This document shows, one piece after another, positions 22,603-33,059 of a stretch of DNA of 33,691 nucleotides. A model generated the notes under the pieces. It was not told the origin of the DNA. It was given only the letters and a program-made list of their open reading frames with translations, and searched no databases. Origin of the DNA: Candidatus Limisoma faecipullorum (GTDB lineage: Bacteria > Bacteroidota > Bacteroidia > Bacteroidales > Muribaculaceae); assembly GCA_017694955.1 (NCBI GenBank), contig JADIMC010000086.1:1-33691 (forward strand). The letters are read 5' to 3'. Made by a program: the position numbers and the translations under genes. The first letter of the stretch is position 1. Each line of letters begins with the position of its first letter.

Positions 22603-23624
22603 TCCTTTTTGCGAGGCTTACCAATAACAAACGGCAAATAGTTATTAATCACGTATATTACCGGGACACAACAAATCACGGCGAGTGCGGCAAACACAAT
22701 ATTGCTGACTATGTGGCCGTCAAGCACCGACAGCGGTATATCCAACACATATACCATCACCCCTTTCATCAAAGTAAACAGTATCATATGCATCACGCAT
22801 ATGACCAATGTGTTGCGCCCCACATAACAAAGCACACCGTCGTGCTTCAAGACTTTCTGCAAGAACAGACAAAAATTGTACATCACAACAAAACAAGCGC
22901 ACTGCTCTACCAAGAACAAGGACATATCAGCCCCATAGTTGTTGTCATGCATCGCTATACGGCCATTCAAGGGCATGATAACCGCATAAACCGCTATGCA
23001 TAAGAAAACGGGAATCCATCCGGTAAGAACGCTTCTCATACCTGCATTCATTTTTAGGACATAACCGAAATAATAAAAAATGAGTCCCACGAATGCAGCA
23101 TTAATGCAATAAGGAAGTTGTGGCACCACTTCTGCCATAATCCACCCGGATACTAAAATCCAAATGACAAACCATTTTTTACCAATCAATTTTCCATACG
23201 CATAAAAAAGATTTTCCACAACAAACAGGCATACGAAAAACCAAAGCGGCACATCGTTGAGCAGATATTCCGGATAGCCCAGAAAAATCCCTTTCAAAGG
23301 CACATACCACGGCACCACTCCAGCAACCGCATCGTCGCCATAATTGCGCGCCACAAGCAACCAAAAGAAATAAGTAACAAAATTAAAAAACAGATACGGA
23401 ACAATGATTGACTTTACCCTCCGCATCAAAAAAGATTCGTATGACGGATATTTTTCAAACGAAAACAAATATCCTGACACAAAAAAGAAAAACGGCATAC
23501 CGAACATATAACGTGCGATATGCAACGGCTGATACAATCCCGAATGCCCTAATACAACGAGGAAAATGGCTATAGCCTTTCCATAATCAATCCATTTTAT
23601 GCGTTCTCCCATAGCTTCTTTCAT
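22599..23624 (-). CDS. Acyltransferase-3 family membrane protein
   Basis: A 341-residue integral membrane protein with about ten segments. The N terminus IKWIDYGKAIAIFLVVLGHSG carries the conserved His of the acyltransferase-3 (OafA/OpgC-like) family, and MFGMPFFFFVSGYLFSF is its second signature. Such enzymes transfer acetyl or other acyl groups to extracytoplasmic sugars or lipids; the acceptor here is unknown. The start may be the ATG at 23624, which overlaps the upstream transferase by ATGA, or the one four codons later. It ends a run of four overlapping genes. With its neighbour it probably decorates a surface glycan or lipid A. Confidence 0.85.
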   Translation of the reverse strand: MKEAMGERIKWIDYGKAIAIFLVVLGHSGLYQPLHIARYMFGMPFFFFVSGYLFSFEKYPSYESFLMRRVKSIIVPYLFFNFVTYFFWLLVARNYGDDAVAGVVPWYVPLKGIFLGYPEYLLNDVPLWFFVCLFVVENLFYAYGKLIGKKWFVIWILVSGWIMAEVVPQLPYCINAAFVGLIFYYFGYVLKMNAGMRSVLTGWIPVFLCIAVYAVIMPLNGRIAMHDNNYGADMSLFLVEQCACFVVMYNFCLFLQKVLKHDGVLCYVGRNTLVICVMHMILFTLMKGVMVYVLDIPLSVLDGHIVSNIVFAALAVICCVPVIYVINNYLPFVIGKPRKKD

Positions 23625-25141
23625 TTAAATATATCAAGCGACTCTTCCTTATACACAGACTCTATGGATGCGGCTCCTATTATGCTGTGAAACAGAAAAT
23701 CAGTACGCAAACGCCTTCTGGCATTTCTCTTCAACGCATCCACTTTTGCCGGATATTTCTTTTTATAACCATCCGAAAACCATACGAAACAAGCCGGATA
23801 ATGCAATTCCGAGCGGTCTGTCCCATGAAGAAAATACCCGTCCTCCCCCAACGATTCCCCATGGTCTGAAAGATAGATAAGAACAGCATCACTGCCTCTC
23901 AATCCATCGATAATCTGATGTATGAACCTATCGGTTTCTACTATCGTGTTATCATACGAATTAATCATTTCTTCTTTTGTATTAGAAGATACAATCTTAC
24001 TCTTGATGTTCGGTTTAAACTTCGATGTCTCTTCATAAAAATGAGTAGTGTAATACCAATGTGAGCCAATGGTATGCATCAGTATCAACTTCTTGTCTGC
24101 TTTTTCTCCTAAAAGTTTCTTATAGGCAGGCAATATATCCGAATCAAGCCATTTATCTATTATATAAAGCGATTTTCCGCTATTTGCATAGATTAAAGTG
24201 TCGCACTCATTCATAAAATACACATATGTATCCGCTTGATCCTGATTGGATATCCAAGCCGTCCTATAACCTGCCTGCTTGAAGATTGTAACAAACGACT
24301 GTTCCGTAAAAGCCCTTCCCGTATTCACGCTGTCTGCCCTTGTCAGCATATGAGGAACACTTAAATGCGTATAACAAGGTTCGGTATATACGTTAGGCAA
24401 CGATATGCAACTATCCTGCATAAGCAACGGTGTTGTTTCCCGATGGTAACCATTCATTTGTAAATGATCCGAGCGCAACGATTCCCCTATAACCAGAACA
24501 ACATTCAAGGAATCAACATCTGTATGAGGCATGACCGTAAACGTATTCCTCTCTTCCAAAGCCACCTTTTTGTCATTATAATATCTTAAAAAACTATGGA
24601 ATATATTATATGGAAGCCTTTCCGCTACAGGATTGACAAACTTTGAAACCCAGATATTGGTAATCAATATTATAAGTATTCCGATTATCAGATTCAATAT
24701 GCTTTCATAAAACCCTGATTTAATATGTCTAAATCTGTATGAGGCAACAATTACAGACAGAACAAAGGATAGGACCGTCACGGCTACAAGCCAGAAATCA
24801 ATCACCCCCATCCACGTACGGGCATCATTGACAAAAGTCAAATCTATCAGCATTGGAGTTAATTGAACATTTGCAGTATAACTGAAATATGCCAATATGG
24901 TGCATAATGTCGTCAAAAGCGGAAATACTACAGAAAACACATATTTACAAACAGATATGACCATTAGCAACCCATATGTCGCAAACAGGACCACGCCCCA
25001 TTGCAATACCAGCACTATCAAATCCTTAAAAGAGCCGAATGGTGTGCCCACGAAACCTGAAAAACAAAAAACAGCACCGTAGAACAGCGTCAATATAAAA
25101 ATGAACGCATAATAATTATTAATTATTCCACCTGTTTTCAT
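23621..25141 (-). CDS. Phosphoethanolamine-transferase-like sulfatase-fold enzyme
   Basis: A 506-residue protein with five N-terminal membrane segments (about 1-185) and a periplasmic sulfatase-fold domain. VIGESLRSDHLQMNGYHRETTPLL contains the nucleophile position, with Ser221 in place of the usual Thr in this GE(T/S)xR motif. YLSDHGESLGEDGYFLHG provides the zinc ligands and YPACFVWFS the end of the fold. It resembles EptA/CptA enzymes that add phosphoethanolamine to lipid A, core sugars or glycans. The acceptor cannot be told, and resistance to cationic peptides is a possible but unproven effect. It overlaps both neighbours by 4 bp and so is translationally coupled. Confidence 0.85.
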   Translation of the reverse strand: MKTGGIINNYYAFIFILTLFYGAVFCFSGFVGTPFGSFKDLIVLVLQWGVVLFATYGLLMVISVCKYVFSVVFPLLTTLCTILAYFSYTANVQLTPMLIDLTFVNDARTWMGVIDFWLVAVTVLSFVLSVIVASYRFRHIKSGFYESILNLIIGILIILITNIWVSKFVNPVAERLPYNIFHSFLRYYNDKKVALEERNTFTVMPHTDVDSLNVVLVIGESLRSDHLQMNGYHRETTPLLMQDSCISLPNVYTEPCYTHLSVPHMLTRADSVNTGRAFTEQSFVTIFKQAGYRTAWISNQDQADTYVYFMNECDTLIYANSGKSLYIIDKWLDSDILPAYKKLLGEKADKKLILMHTIGSHWYYTTHFYEETSKFKPNIKSKIVSSNTKEEMINSYDNTIVETDRFIHQIIDGLRGSDAVLIYLSDHGESLGEDGYFLHGTDRSELHYPACFVWFSDGYKKKYPAKVDALKRNARRRLRTDFLFHSIIGAASIESVYKEESLDIFK

Positions 25142-25764
25142 CCCAACATTTTATTTAGAATAAATATCGCTTCACGACCTTCATTGAAAAGAAGGTCAAG
25201 TATGCTCATCCCTTCTTGAAAGCCATACCTGTCCTGCCATATCTGATAATAACGGTAATCAGACAGCGGAGTAAAATCCATTTTTGAATCACGCATATCA
25301 GCACATTTCGAGCCGTCGTGTTCAACTTTTTCATCCAACACAACAGTTTCTATTGGCAAAGCGAGAAAATCGATTATAGCGTTATGCAATGCCATATTAA
25401 GCGCCAACATCGTATCGATGCCGCTGTCTTCATATATATGCTTCAAATCATCGGCAAAATAGTCGAAAAAAGGAGTCCTCCCATATGCCGAAAATAAAGC
25501 GCCCCAATGAATATGCCGCCAATTACCGTGTTCCGACAACATAATTTCCGCCACACGCATAGAAGAATTAGGCTTTGAAAGCGGAACAGAAAGCAACTGA
25601 ATGCCATTCGTGCCGACAATTTCCATACGGTTCAGATGCTTATCCTTCTTATTATAATGCTCATAGGCGCATATTCCAACACTTCCAAAACGAAGCATGG
25701 CAGCGTAGTAATCCACACTGCCAGCATATCTTGAACTGAATATAGCTTTTATATCCTGCATCAT
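25138..25764 (-). CDS. WbqC-family protein
   Basis: A 208-residue cytoplasmic protein. RYAGSVDYYAAMLRFGSVGICAYEHYNKKDKHLNRMEIVGTNG followed by LSVPLSK corresponds to the conserved N-terminal half of WbqC proteins, and HWGALFSAYGRTPFFDYF is their best-known motif. WbqC proteins occur in O-antigen clusters and, in Bacteroidetes, next to signal peptidase genes, as here. Their activity is not well defined. The gene overlaps lepB and the transferase gene by 4 bp on either side. Confidence 0.88.
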   Translation of the reverse strand: MMQDIKAIFSSRYAGSVDYYAAMLRFGSVGICAYEHYNKKDKHLNRMEIVGTNGIQLLSVPLSKPNSSMRVAEIMLSEHGNWRHIHWGALFSAYGRTPFFDYFADDLKHIYEDSGIDTMLALNMALHNAIIDFLALPIETVVLDEKVEHDGSKCADMRDSKMDFTPLSDYRYYQIWQDRYGFQEGMSILDLLFNEGREAIFILNKMLG

Positions 25765-27236
25765 TTATCAGGATTTGCATCCTTTAGCACCCTGTTCCAA
25801 CGGAATCCTTTGAAGAAACCCTTGTCAGCATCAATCGACATTATTACAAACATAGGAGTGCCGACAATATGGTCTTCAGGAACAAATCCCCAATAACGGG
25901 AATCGGCTGAACAATCGCGGTTGTCGCCCATCATCCAATAATAATCCATCTTGAACGTGTATCTGTCGGTCTCTTTGCCATTAATGAAAATCCTGCCATT
26001 TTCCATATGCAAATCGTTGCCTTCATAATTCTTAATCACACGCTCATAAATGGGTAAATTATAAGCCGTCAACTTCAAAGTAACACCTTTTTTAGGAATA
26101 AATATGCCCTTGTCCAAATTATCCGCATAATCAGCCCTTGTCCATCCATAATCCTTGAATACAGGATATACAGGCAATTGCTCCTCAGCCGGAATTCTGT
26201 CAACACTTACAACATATTTCAAGGATTTGAAAAATTTCACAGCCTCATATGTCAACGGTACTGCATACACAAAACTGTTATCTACACCTTGGACAACCCC
26301 ACGGTCGGCTATGCTGATACCGGCTTCTTCCCATACTTCATCAGGTATCTGGGTACTGTCTGTCTGTATGAAATAATTATATTGCACGTTTTCCGGTTCT
26401 TCAAGCGGTTTGCCATTCATATAAATTATATTGTCTATGATTTTCAAATAATCACCCGGTAAACCTATGGCACGTTTCACATAATTTTCCCTGCGGTCAA
26501 CAGGACGGTAAATAATGTCTCCGAATTCCTGAGGATTTCCTTTCACATAACTACGCCCCAACGACAAGCATTGCTGCGAATACTCGTAACTTCCTTCTTC
26601 CATGCCAGGAACACCCACCCCTTGTTTCATTATGCTTTCGCCAATCTTGTAACAAATAGTATAATAATCAGGATTCTGCACATTGAAAGCAATCGTGTCA
26701 CCGGCAGGGAAATTGAATACTACAATATCATTGCGCTCTATGTCGCGTAATCCTTCCAGACGATGATATTCAAGCTGCGGCTTGTCGAAATAACTTTTAG
26801 TATTAATTATAGGGAATGTATTCTGACAAAGCGGAAAATGCAACGGAGTCTGAGGTACACGCGGACCATAGCATACCTTGTTTACCCAAAGATAATCCCC
26901 AACAAGCAATGTCTTTTCAAGCGAAGAAGAGGGTATCTTGTAATTCTGTCCGACAAAAGCAAATATGAAATACACAAGAACAAGAGCATACACTATTGAG
27001 TCCACCCAACTCATCGTGGTGCGTACTGCCTTGCTTTTTGATTTTTTCCACCAATTCCACGGTATATAAAGCGTTATATAAATATCAAACAATAACGGAT
27101 AGACAAGCAATACCCAATAATTGCCCAACCATACCACCCAAAGGAAAAAAATGAGCGAAACAAAGGCAAAACGTATCCACCGCGTCTTTTTCACCGCATT
27201 TATTCTATCCTTAAAACTTCTATTATTTTCCATCAT
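25761..27236 (-). CDS. lepB: Signal peptidase I (long Bacteroidetes form)
   Basis: A 491-residue inner-membrane protease that removes signal peptides from exported proteins. There are N-terminal membrane segments at about 22-58 and 78-96, then the catalytic Ser105 in YKIPSSSLEKTLLVGD. YVKRAIGLPGDYLKI carries the catalytic Lys, and MMGDNRDCSADSRYWGFVPEDHIVG is the conserved box E. It is longer than the E. coli enzyme because of a large insertion between the Ser and Lys boxes, usual for this phylum. An alternative start one codon later is possible. It starts 51 bp after the porZ-like gene and overlaps the wbqC-like gene by ATGA. Confidence 0.93.
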   Translation of the reverse strand: MMENNRSFKDRINAVKKTRWIRFAFVSLIFFLWVVWLGNYWVLLVYPLLFDIYITLYIPWNWWKKSKSKAVRTTMSWVDSIVYALVLVYFIFAFVGQNYKIPSSSLEKTLLVGDYLWVNKVCYGPRVPQTPLHFPLCQNTFPIINTKSYFDKPQLEYHRLEGLRDIERNDIVVFNFPAGDTIAFNVQNPDYYTICYKIGESIMKQGVGVPGMEEGSYEYSQQCLSLGRSYVKGNPQEFGDIIYRPVDRRENYVKRAIGLPGDYLKIIDNIIYMNGKPLEEPENVQYNYFIQTDSTQIPDEVWEEAGISIADRGVVQGVDNSFVYAVPLTYEAVKFFKSLKYVVSVDRIPAEEQLPVYPVFKDYGWTRADYADNLDKGIFIPKKGVTLKLTAYNLPIYERVIKNYEGNDLHMENGRIFINGKETDRYTFKMDYYWMMGDNRDCSADSRYWGFVPEDHIVGTPMFVIMSIDADKGFFKGFRWNRVLKDANPDK

Positions 27237-27287
27237 AAAACATATTAATCAGAAACATTCCAAAGTATTTATTAAAACCTGAAAACA

Positions 27288-29648
27288 TCATCTAACCACA
27301 AGTATTTTCGTCACACAACCTTGTGACGAATCATTTTCTGATTGTGAAGCAAATACAAAATAAACACCTGTATCGACTCTCTTTCCATTAGTATTGCATC
27401 CGTCCCAAACTACCATACCGCCATTCGACTTGGTTGAATAGACCACATTACCTGCAGCATCCGCAATCTTTACCAATGAATTTTCCATTAATCCCCGGAT
27501 AGTGATATAGCCGGAATAATCAGGACGCACAGGATTAGGATAAGCATATACGTTGTCGAAATTCTGTTCGGCAATTATAGCATCACTGCTATATTCCACA
27601 AGCCCCTTGTCGGTGCCTATATAAACAGAATTGTTATCAGTATTACATTCTATCGACAATATGAAATCAGAAGGCAAATAACTGTTTTCTGCCGTAAAAT
27701 GCTCCAATATTTCAGTACCGTCGGCACTTACAAGATAAAGGCCCGAATTAGTTGTTCCGAACCATTTTCTTCCTGCCCCATCAATGGCTATGGATGTTAC
27801 ATACATACCATCAAGCAAATAATCAGCAAGATTGGTACCATCATTACGTGGAACTTTCACACGATTCACATAGAAATTATTAGAAAATAAATCCTCTGCA
27901 TCATTTATATAACCCACACCGCTATCCGTTGCAATCCATATTCTTCCATTTTCATCTTCCACGATACTAAATATATAACCTATATCAAATGTCCTTCCGT
28001 CCTGATCCATAAAATTGCTTATTACAACTTGACGGTCATCCGCTTTATTTTCCAAAGTACCCCTACAATCCAAAGCTACAAGGCTTGTCTTATAATTATT
28101 ATTTGCCAGAATAATAATATCATTTCTTGTCAAAGAAAATAAAGTCTGTTTCACATTACTAACACCTTCAAATCTAAATGAAACCCAATCAGATACATTT
28201 ACTGATTCAAACCGCTTTTCTGCCGGCAAAACAATTAGATTAGGCTCATCCGAATCAAGTGACATATGCGACATCCATATATTTTTCTTACTGTCAAAAC
28301 CTATATCAGAAATCTGACATGTGTAATTCAATGTCATTGGAGAATTCGAAGTATCAAATTTCTGTATCTGCTCATTATTTTTCACGCAAAAAGCACCTTC
28401 CCACCATGTGCCAAACCAAACAGCTTCCTGATCGTCAGGATCAGCAGCCAAACCATAAGGACTTTCCAATCTCCCTCTTGAATTGCCATTTATAAGACCT
28501 GCGACTTCATTTGGAGCAAGATTTTTCCATACTCCATTTTCCATAGATGACAATTCAAATTCATTATGCTGCTCTGTCAACCAAATATTCGTACCTGAAT
28601 TCATTACATATAATCTGCCATTCTTATATTCCAAATAGAACGGATAGCTTACCGAAGAAGCATTCGGACAATAGTTTTCATGCATATATGTAACGCCTCC
28701 ATTATCTTCCATACGGAATTGCTTCACGCCATTGTTATCAATACCCCACACCGATCCGTCAGTCTCCATCGAAGAAATCAACCCATCCGATATGACTTCC
28801 TCCGGCAACATCACTTCCTTCAACTTGTTACCTTCGTTATCAATGGCTATGTATCTGTCTGAAAAAGAAGCAATGAACCCTTCCTTACTTTTTGAAACAA
28901 GACTTACTTCCGCCCCTCTGATAGAAGAAAACGGTATGTCGGTTATGTTTTTATCGTTGCCGATAGTCATCAAGTAGCACCACCCAGAACCGCAAACCAT
29001 CTTAGTGTCGCTCAACTTCACCAATTTTGTATTGAAATTACGGTTAGTCTTTTCAAAAGATGATATATAGAAATGATTTCCATCTTTAGGCGATACCCAT
29101 ATATTTGAATCAAACACCGCATATATGTATTTATCCGTGGCAATCATCGAATTGAAAACCTTCCCATATTTAAAAGATTCCTTTATTATATGTTTTTCAT
29201 CATCCAAAACCATATAACCGAAATCAGTAGCGACATATATCTCATCGTCTTGAAAATCCACGCTGTTTATAGATTTATCTCCTGTCAAAACAGTGTTTTT
29301 CAAGTCTGGCATATTCACAACATTGCCATCATCATACAGTAAATCAATATTTGAATTGACATATGCTATGAAAAGATAATTCTTGTCATAATTATAATAT
29401 ATGTCGTCTATGTTTACATCCGACATATCATTTCTTTTATTATAATATGTAGTTTCGTCATTTTCCTTATCATAAGAAAACAAATACCCGTCAGACAAGT
29501 AATATACAATATCGCCTGTGTCAATTATGTTCTGAATGTGCAATCCCGAAAACACAGAATACAATTTCCAATCGCCTACTTGCAATTGGGAAAAAGCACT
29601 GAACGAACTTATTATTACAGCTATTGATATTAATAATCTTCTTATCAT
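27288..29648 (-). CDS. porZ: PorZ-like T9SS component (beta-propeller protein)
   Basis: A 786-residue exported protein. A signal peptide (about 1-20) and the opening [20 protein letters not shown] are typical of PorZ. Repeated propeller blades follow ([82 protein letters not shown]). The C-terminal beta-sandwich ([29 protein letters not shown]) resembles a T9SS tail domain. In Porphyromonas, PorZ belongs to the cell-surface attachment complex that joins cargo to anionic LPS, so this gene fits with the T9SS cargo in this window. The periodate-style two-component propeller label is an alternative database name, less specific. The gene overlaps rdgB by 4 bp. Confidence 0.85.
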   Translation of the reverse strand: MIRRLLISIAVIISSFSAFSQLQVGDWKLYSVFSGLHIQNIIDTGDIVYYLSDGYLFSYDKENDETTYYNKRNDMSDVNIDDIYYNYDKNYLFIAYVNSNIDLLYDDGNVVNMPDLKNTVLTGDKSINSVDFQDDEIYVATDFGYMVLDDEKHIIKESFKYGKVFNSMIATDKYIYAVFDSNIWVSPKDGNHFYISSFEKTNRNFNTKLVKLSDTKMVCGSGWCYLMTIGNDKNITDIPFSSIRGAEVSLVSKSKEGFIASFSDRYIAIDNEGNKLKEVMLPEEVISDGLISSMETDGSVWGIDNNGVKQFRMEDNGGVTYMHENYCPNASSVSYPFYLEYKNGRLYVMNSGTNIWLTEQHNEFELSSMENGVWKNLAPNEVAGLINGNSRGRLESPYGLAADPDDQEAVWFGTWWEGAFCVKNNEQIQKFDTSNSPMTLNYTCQISDIGFDSKKNIWMSHMSLDSDEPNLIVLPAEKRFESVNVSDWVSFRFEGVSNVKQTLFSLTRNDIIILANNNYKTSLVALDCRGTLENKADDRQVVISNFMDQDGRTFDIGYIFSIVEDENGRIWIATDSGVGYINDAEDLFSNNFYVNRVKVPRNDGTNLADYLLDGMYVTSIAIDGAGRKWFGTTNSGLYLVSADGTEILEHFTAENSYLPSDFILSIECNTDNNSVYIGTDKGLVEYSSDAIIAEQNFDNVYAYPNPVRPDYSGYITIRGLMENSLVKIADAAGNVVYSTKSNGGMVVWDGCNTNGKRVDTGVYFVFASQSENDSSQGCVTKILVVR

Positions 29649-30226
29649 AATTCTTTATTTAAATAATCAATAAGCAATTGCGTGGCTTTTGCCCTGTGGC
29701 TTATGGAATTTTTTTCAAAACTTTCCATTTCTGCAAAAGTACGGTCATAACCTTCAGGAACAAATACCTTATCGTATCCGAAACCGCCATTTCCTCTACG
29801 TTCTTTTATTATGGCACCCTCTATTTTGCCTTCGAATTCTTTCAACTCATTGTTAGAAATAAGTGCTATGACTGTACGGAAACGTGCACGCCTGTCATTT
29901 AGTCCATCTAATTCTGAAAGCAACTTGTCGATGTTTTTTTCAGAATCACAAGGTTCTCCTGCATAGCGTGCGGAATATACGCCTGGACGATTACCAAGAA
30001 TATATACTTCCAGCCCTGTATCATCGGCAAAACAGTCATAACCATACTTTTCACTTACCCAACGGGCTTTCAATATGGCATTACCTTCAAGTGTGTCGGC
30101 TGTTTCAGGAATTTCATCGTGACAATCAATGTCAGAAAGACTGAGAATATTGTATCTACCGCCTACAATACTCCGTATTTCTTGCAACTTATGACTATTG
30201 TTGGTTGCAAATACAATATTCTTCAT
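29645..30226 (-). CDS. rdgB: Non-canonical purine NTP pyrophosphatase (RdgB/HAM1)
   Basis: A 193-residue house-cleaning enzyme that hydrolyses dITP, XTP and related NTPs to monophosphates. [14 protein letters not shown] (substrate loop), [27 protein letters not shown] (catalytic acidic pair and metal site) and [23 protein letters not shown] are all intact. The C-terminal [10 protein letters not shown] is the family's base-recognition segment. Length is standard. The stop overlaps the porZ start by 4 bp, which suggests coupled translation. A 49-bp gap separates it from leuS. Confidence 0.95.
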   Translation of the reverse strand: MKNIVFATNNSHKLQEIRSIVGGRYNILSLSDIDCHDEIPETADTLEGNAILKARWVSEKYGYDCFADDTGLEVYILGNRPGVYSARYAGEPCDSEKNIDKLLSELDGLNDRRARFRTVIALISNNELKEFEGKIEGAIIKERRGNGGFGYDKVFVPEGYDRTFAEMESFEKNSISHRAKATQLLIDYLNKEL

Positions 30227-30275
30227 ACTATATATTTTATTTAAATAAAAACGATGCTATAAACTTTTTATTACA

Positions 30276-33047
30276 TTAAATAACTATGTTAACAATTTTA
30301 TTAGGTACTACAATAACCTTCTTTGGCGTTTTGCCTTCAATCCATTTTTCAGAATTAGGATTGTTCAATGCCAATTTCTCGACTTCTTCTTTGGCAGTCC
30401 CATTAGGCACCTGCATACTGAAACGCGTCTTGCCATTAAAAGAAACAGCATATGTAACCGTGGATTCTACAAGATAAGCTTCATTATAAACAGGCCACTT
30501 TGCATCACAGGCGGTTGTTTCATTTCCTAAAGCGTGCCACAATTCTTCAGCTATATGAGGGGCAAACGGTGCTATCAATACAACCAAATCACTTAATATT
30601 TCTCTTGAATTGCATTTCAGTGCCGTAAGCTCATTCACACAAATCATGAACGCACTTATTGAAGTGTTATAAGAGAAATGCTCGATGTCCCACGTTACTT
30701 TCTTTATCAGCTTATGTAAAGATTTCAATGCTTCTGCCGAAGGTTTATCGTCGCTAACATTCAAATCTCCACCTTTTGCATAGAATAAATTCCACAATTT
30801 CTTTATAAAACGATTCACTCCGTCGATACCATTCGTATCCCATGGCTTACTTTGCTCCAACGGACCAAGAAACATTTCATAAAGCCTTAATGTATCAGCT
30901 CCATATGTTTCTACTATATCGTCTGGATTAACTACATTGAACATCGATTTCGACATTTTTTCTATAGCCCATCCGCATATGTATTTTCCGTCTTCCAATA
31001 TGAATTCCGCATCCTTGAATTCAGGACGCCAGTTACGGAATTTATCTATGTCGAGAACATCATTGATTACGATATTTACATCAACATGTATTTCTGTCGT
31101 ATCGTAATTTTTTCTCAGATTATAAGAAACAAAAGTATTAGTGTCCTTAATCCTATACACAAAGTTAGAACGCCCTTGAATCATTCCTTGATTGATAAGT
31201 TTCTTAAATGGCTCTTCTTCACAAACCACACCTGAATCATAAAGGAATTTATTCCAAAAACGACTATATATCAAATGTCCGGTAGCATGTTCCGTGCCAC
31301 CTATGTACAAATCCACATTACGCCAGTATTCGTCAGCTTCTTTTGATACTAAAGCATCATCGTTGTGCGGATCCATATAACGTAAATAATATGCAGACGA
31401 ACCTGCAAATCCCGGCATAGTACATAATTCATACGGATAGCCTTCTGCCGTTTTCCAATTCTTAGCTCTTCCAAGCGGAGGTTCGCCTGTTTCTGTAGGT
31501 AAAAATTTATCAACCTCAGGAAGAAGCAATGGCAATTCATCCTCTTCCAAAGTATAAGGAATACCTTCTTTATAATATACAGGGAACGGTTCTCCCCAAT
31601 ATCTCTGACGGCTGAAAATAGCGTCACGCAAACGATAGTTGACCTTTACTTTTCCAATACCTTTTTCTTTTATGAATTTCTTAGTCGCAGCAATTGCATC
31701 TTTCACTTCCATTCCGTTAAGATCCAATTCCTCGCCTTTGGAATTTATCATCTTTCCCTCTTTTGCGTCGAAACTCTCTTCCGACACGTCGCAACCTTCA
31801 ATCAATGGTATTATAGGTAAATTGAAGTGACGGGCAAAAGCGTAGTCGCGACTGTCGTGTGCAGGTACAGCCATAATGGCTCCTGTACCATAACCTGCAA
31901 GTACGTAATCGCTTATCCATACAGGAATTTCTTTACCTGTAAGGGGATTTATGGCATATGAACCTGAAAAAACTCCAGAAACTTGTTTTTCTATCAATCG
32001 TTCACGTTCTGTCTTATGCTTTATTTCTTCCAAATATTTATCAACAGCTTCTTTTTGTTCAGGAGTAACCAACTTTTCAACATATTCACTTTCAGGTGCA
32101 AGTACCATAAATGTAACACCAAATATAGTATCTGCACGGGTTGTGAATATTTCAAGATTAAGATCCTTGCCTACCACCTTAAAATTCATTTCAGCACCTT
32201 CTGAACGCCCTATCCAGTTTCTTTGTGTTTCTTTCAAAGAATCAGTCCAGTCGATAGTGTCCAAACCATCAAGAAGTCTCTGTGCGTAAGCTGAAACACG
32301 CAGACACCATTGTCGCATCATTTTTTGTTCCACCGGATATCCTCCACGTATGGATACACCTTCGCTTACTTCATCATTAGCAAGTACAGTGCCTAATTTA
32401 GGACACCAGTTCACCATAGTATTTCCAAGATAAGCTATCCTGTAATTCATTAATACAGATTGCTTTGCCTTTTCATCCATTGTATTCCATTCGTTTGCCG
32501 CAAAATTCATTTCCTCACTGCAAGCGGCATTAATGCCTTCAGTACCTGAAGCAGCAAATCTTTCCACAAGTGAATCTATAGGCATCGCCTTATTTTTATC
32601 ATAATCATAATAACTCTTGAACATTTTAATGAATGCCCATTGAGTCCATTTATAATATTCAGGATCACAAGTTTTTATTTCACGGCTCCAATCATAACAA
32701 AAACCTATTTTATTAAGCTGTTCCCTATATCTGTTAATATTATTGACGGTTGTTATTTCCGGATGCTGACCTGTTTGTATGGCATATTGCTCTGCAGGAA
32801 GACCATAAGCATCGTAACCCATAGGATGTAATACATTAAAACCTTGAAGACGCTTATAACGTGAATATATATCGGATGCTATATAACCAAGCGGATGTCC
32901 TACGTGCAAACCGGCTCCTGACGGATAAGGGAACATATCAAGCACATAAAATTTAGGCTTGGATTCATTTATTTCCGTCTTATATGTATTATTTTCTTTC
33001 CAATATTTTTGCCAACGTTTTTCTATTTCTTTATGATTATATTCCAT
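30276..33047 (-). CDS. leuS: Leucyl-tRNA synthetase
   Basis: A 923-residue class I synthetase that charges tRNA-Leu. [16 protein letters not shown] holds the HIGH-type motif HVGH (48-51). An editing (CP1) domain follows with [18 protein letters not shown] and [19 protein letters not shown]. The KMSKS loop is EKMSKSMFN (697-701), followed by the anticodon-binding helical domain and a C-terminal domain. There is an insertion with [30 protein letters not shown] near the catalytic core that is found in Bacteroidetes enzymes. Base composition is unusually AT-rich compared with core genes in the first half of the window. Confidence 0.97.
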   Translation of the reverse strand: MEYNHKEIEKRWQKYWKENNTYKTEINESKPKFYVLDMFPYPSGAGLHVGHPLGYIASDIYSRYKRLQGFNVLHPMGYDAYGLPAEQYAIQTGQHPEITTVNNINRYREQLNKIGFCYDWSREIKTCDPEYYKWTQWAFIKMFKSYYDYDKNKAMPIDSLVERFAASGTEGINAACSEEMNFAANEWNTMDEKAKQSVLMNYRIAYLGNTMVNWCPKLGTVLANDEVSEGVSIRGGYPVEQKMMRQWCLRVSAYAQRLLDGLDTIDWTDSLKETQRNWIGRSEGAEMNFKVVGKDLNLEIFTTRADTIFGVTFMVLAPESEYVEKLVTPEQKEAVDKYLEEIKHKTERERLIEKQVSGVFSGSYAINPLTGKEIPVWISDYVLAGYGTGAIMAVPAHDSRDYAFARHFNLPIIPLIEGCDVSEESFDAKEGKMINSKGEELDLNGMEVKDAIAATKKFIKEKGIGKVKVNYRLRDAIFSRQRYWGEPFPVYYKEGIPYTLEEDELPLLLPEVDKFLPTETGEPPLGRAKNWKTAEGYPYELCTMPGFAGSSAYYLRYMDPHNDDALVSKEADEYWRNVDLYIGGTEHATGHLIYSRFWNKFLYDSGVVCEEEPFKKLINQGMIQGRSNFVYRIKDTNTFVSYNLRKNYDTTEIHVDVNIVINDVLDIDKFRNWRPEFKDAEFILEDGKYICGWAIEKMSKSMFNVVNPDDIVETYGADTLRLYEMFLGPLEQSKPWDTNGIDGVNRFIKKLWNLFYAKGGDLNVSDDKPSAEALKSLHKLIKKVTWDIEHFSYNTSISAFMICVNELTALKCNSREILSDLVVLIAPFAPHIAEELWHALGNETTACDAKWPVYNEAYLVESTVTYAVSFNGKTRFSMQVPNGTAKEEVEKLALNNPNSEKWIEGKTPKKVIVVPNKIVNIVI

Positions 33048-33059
33048 AGTTTTATTTTT

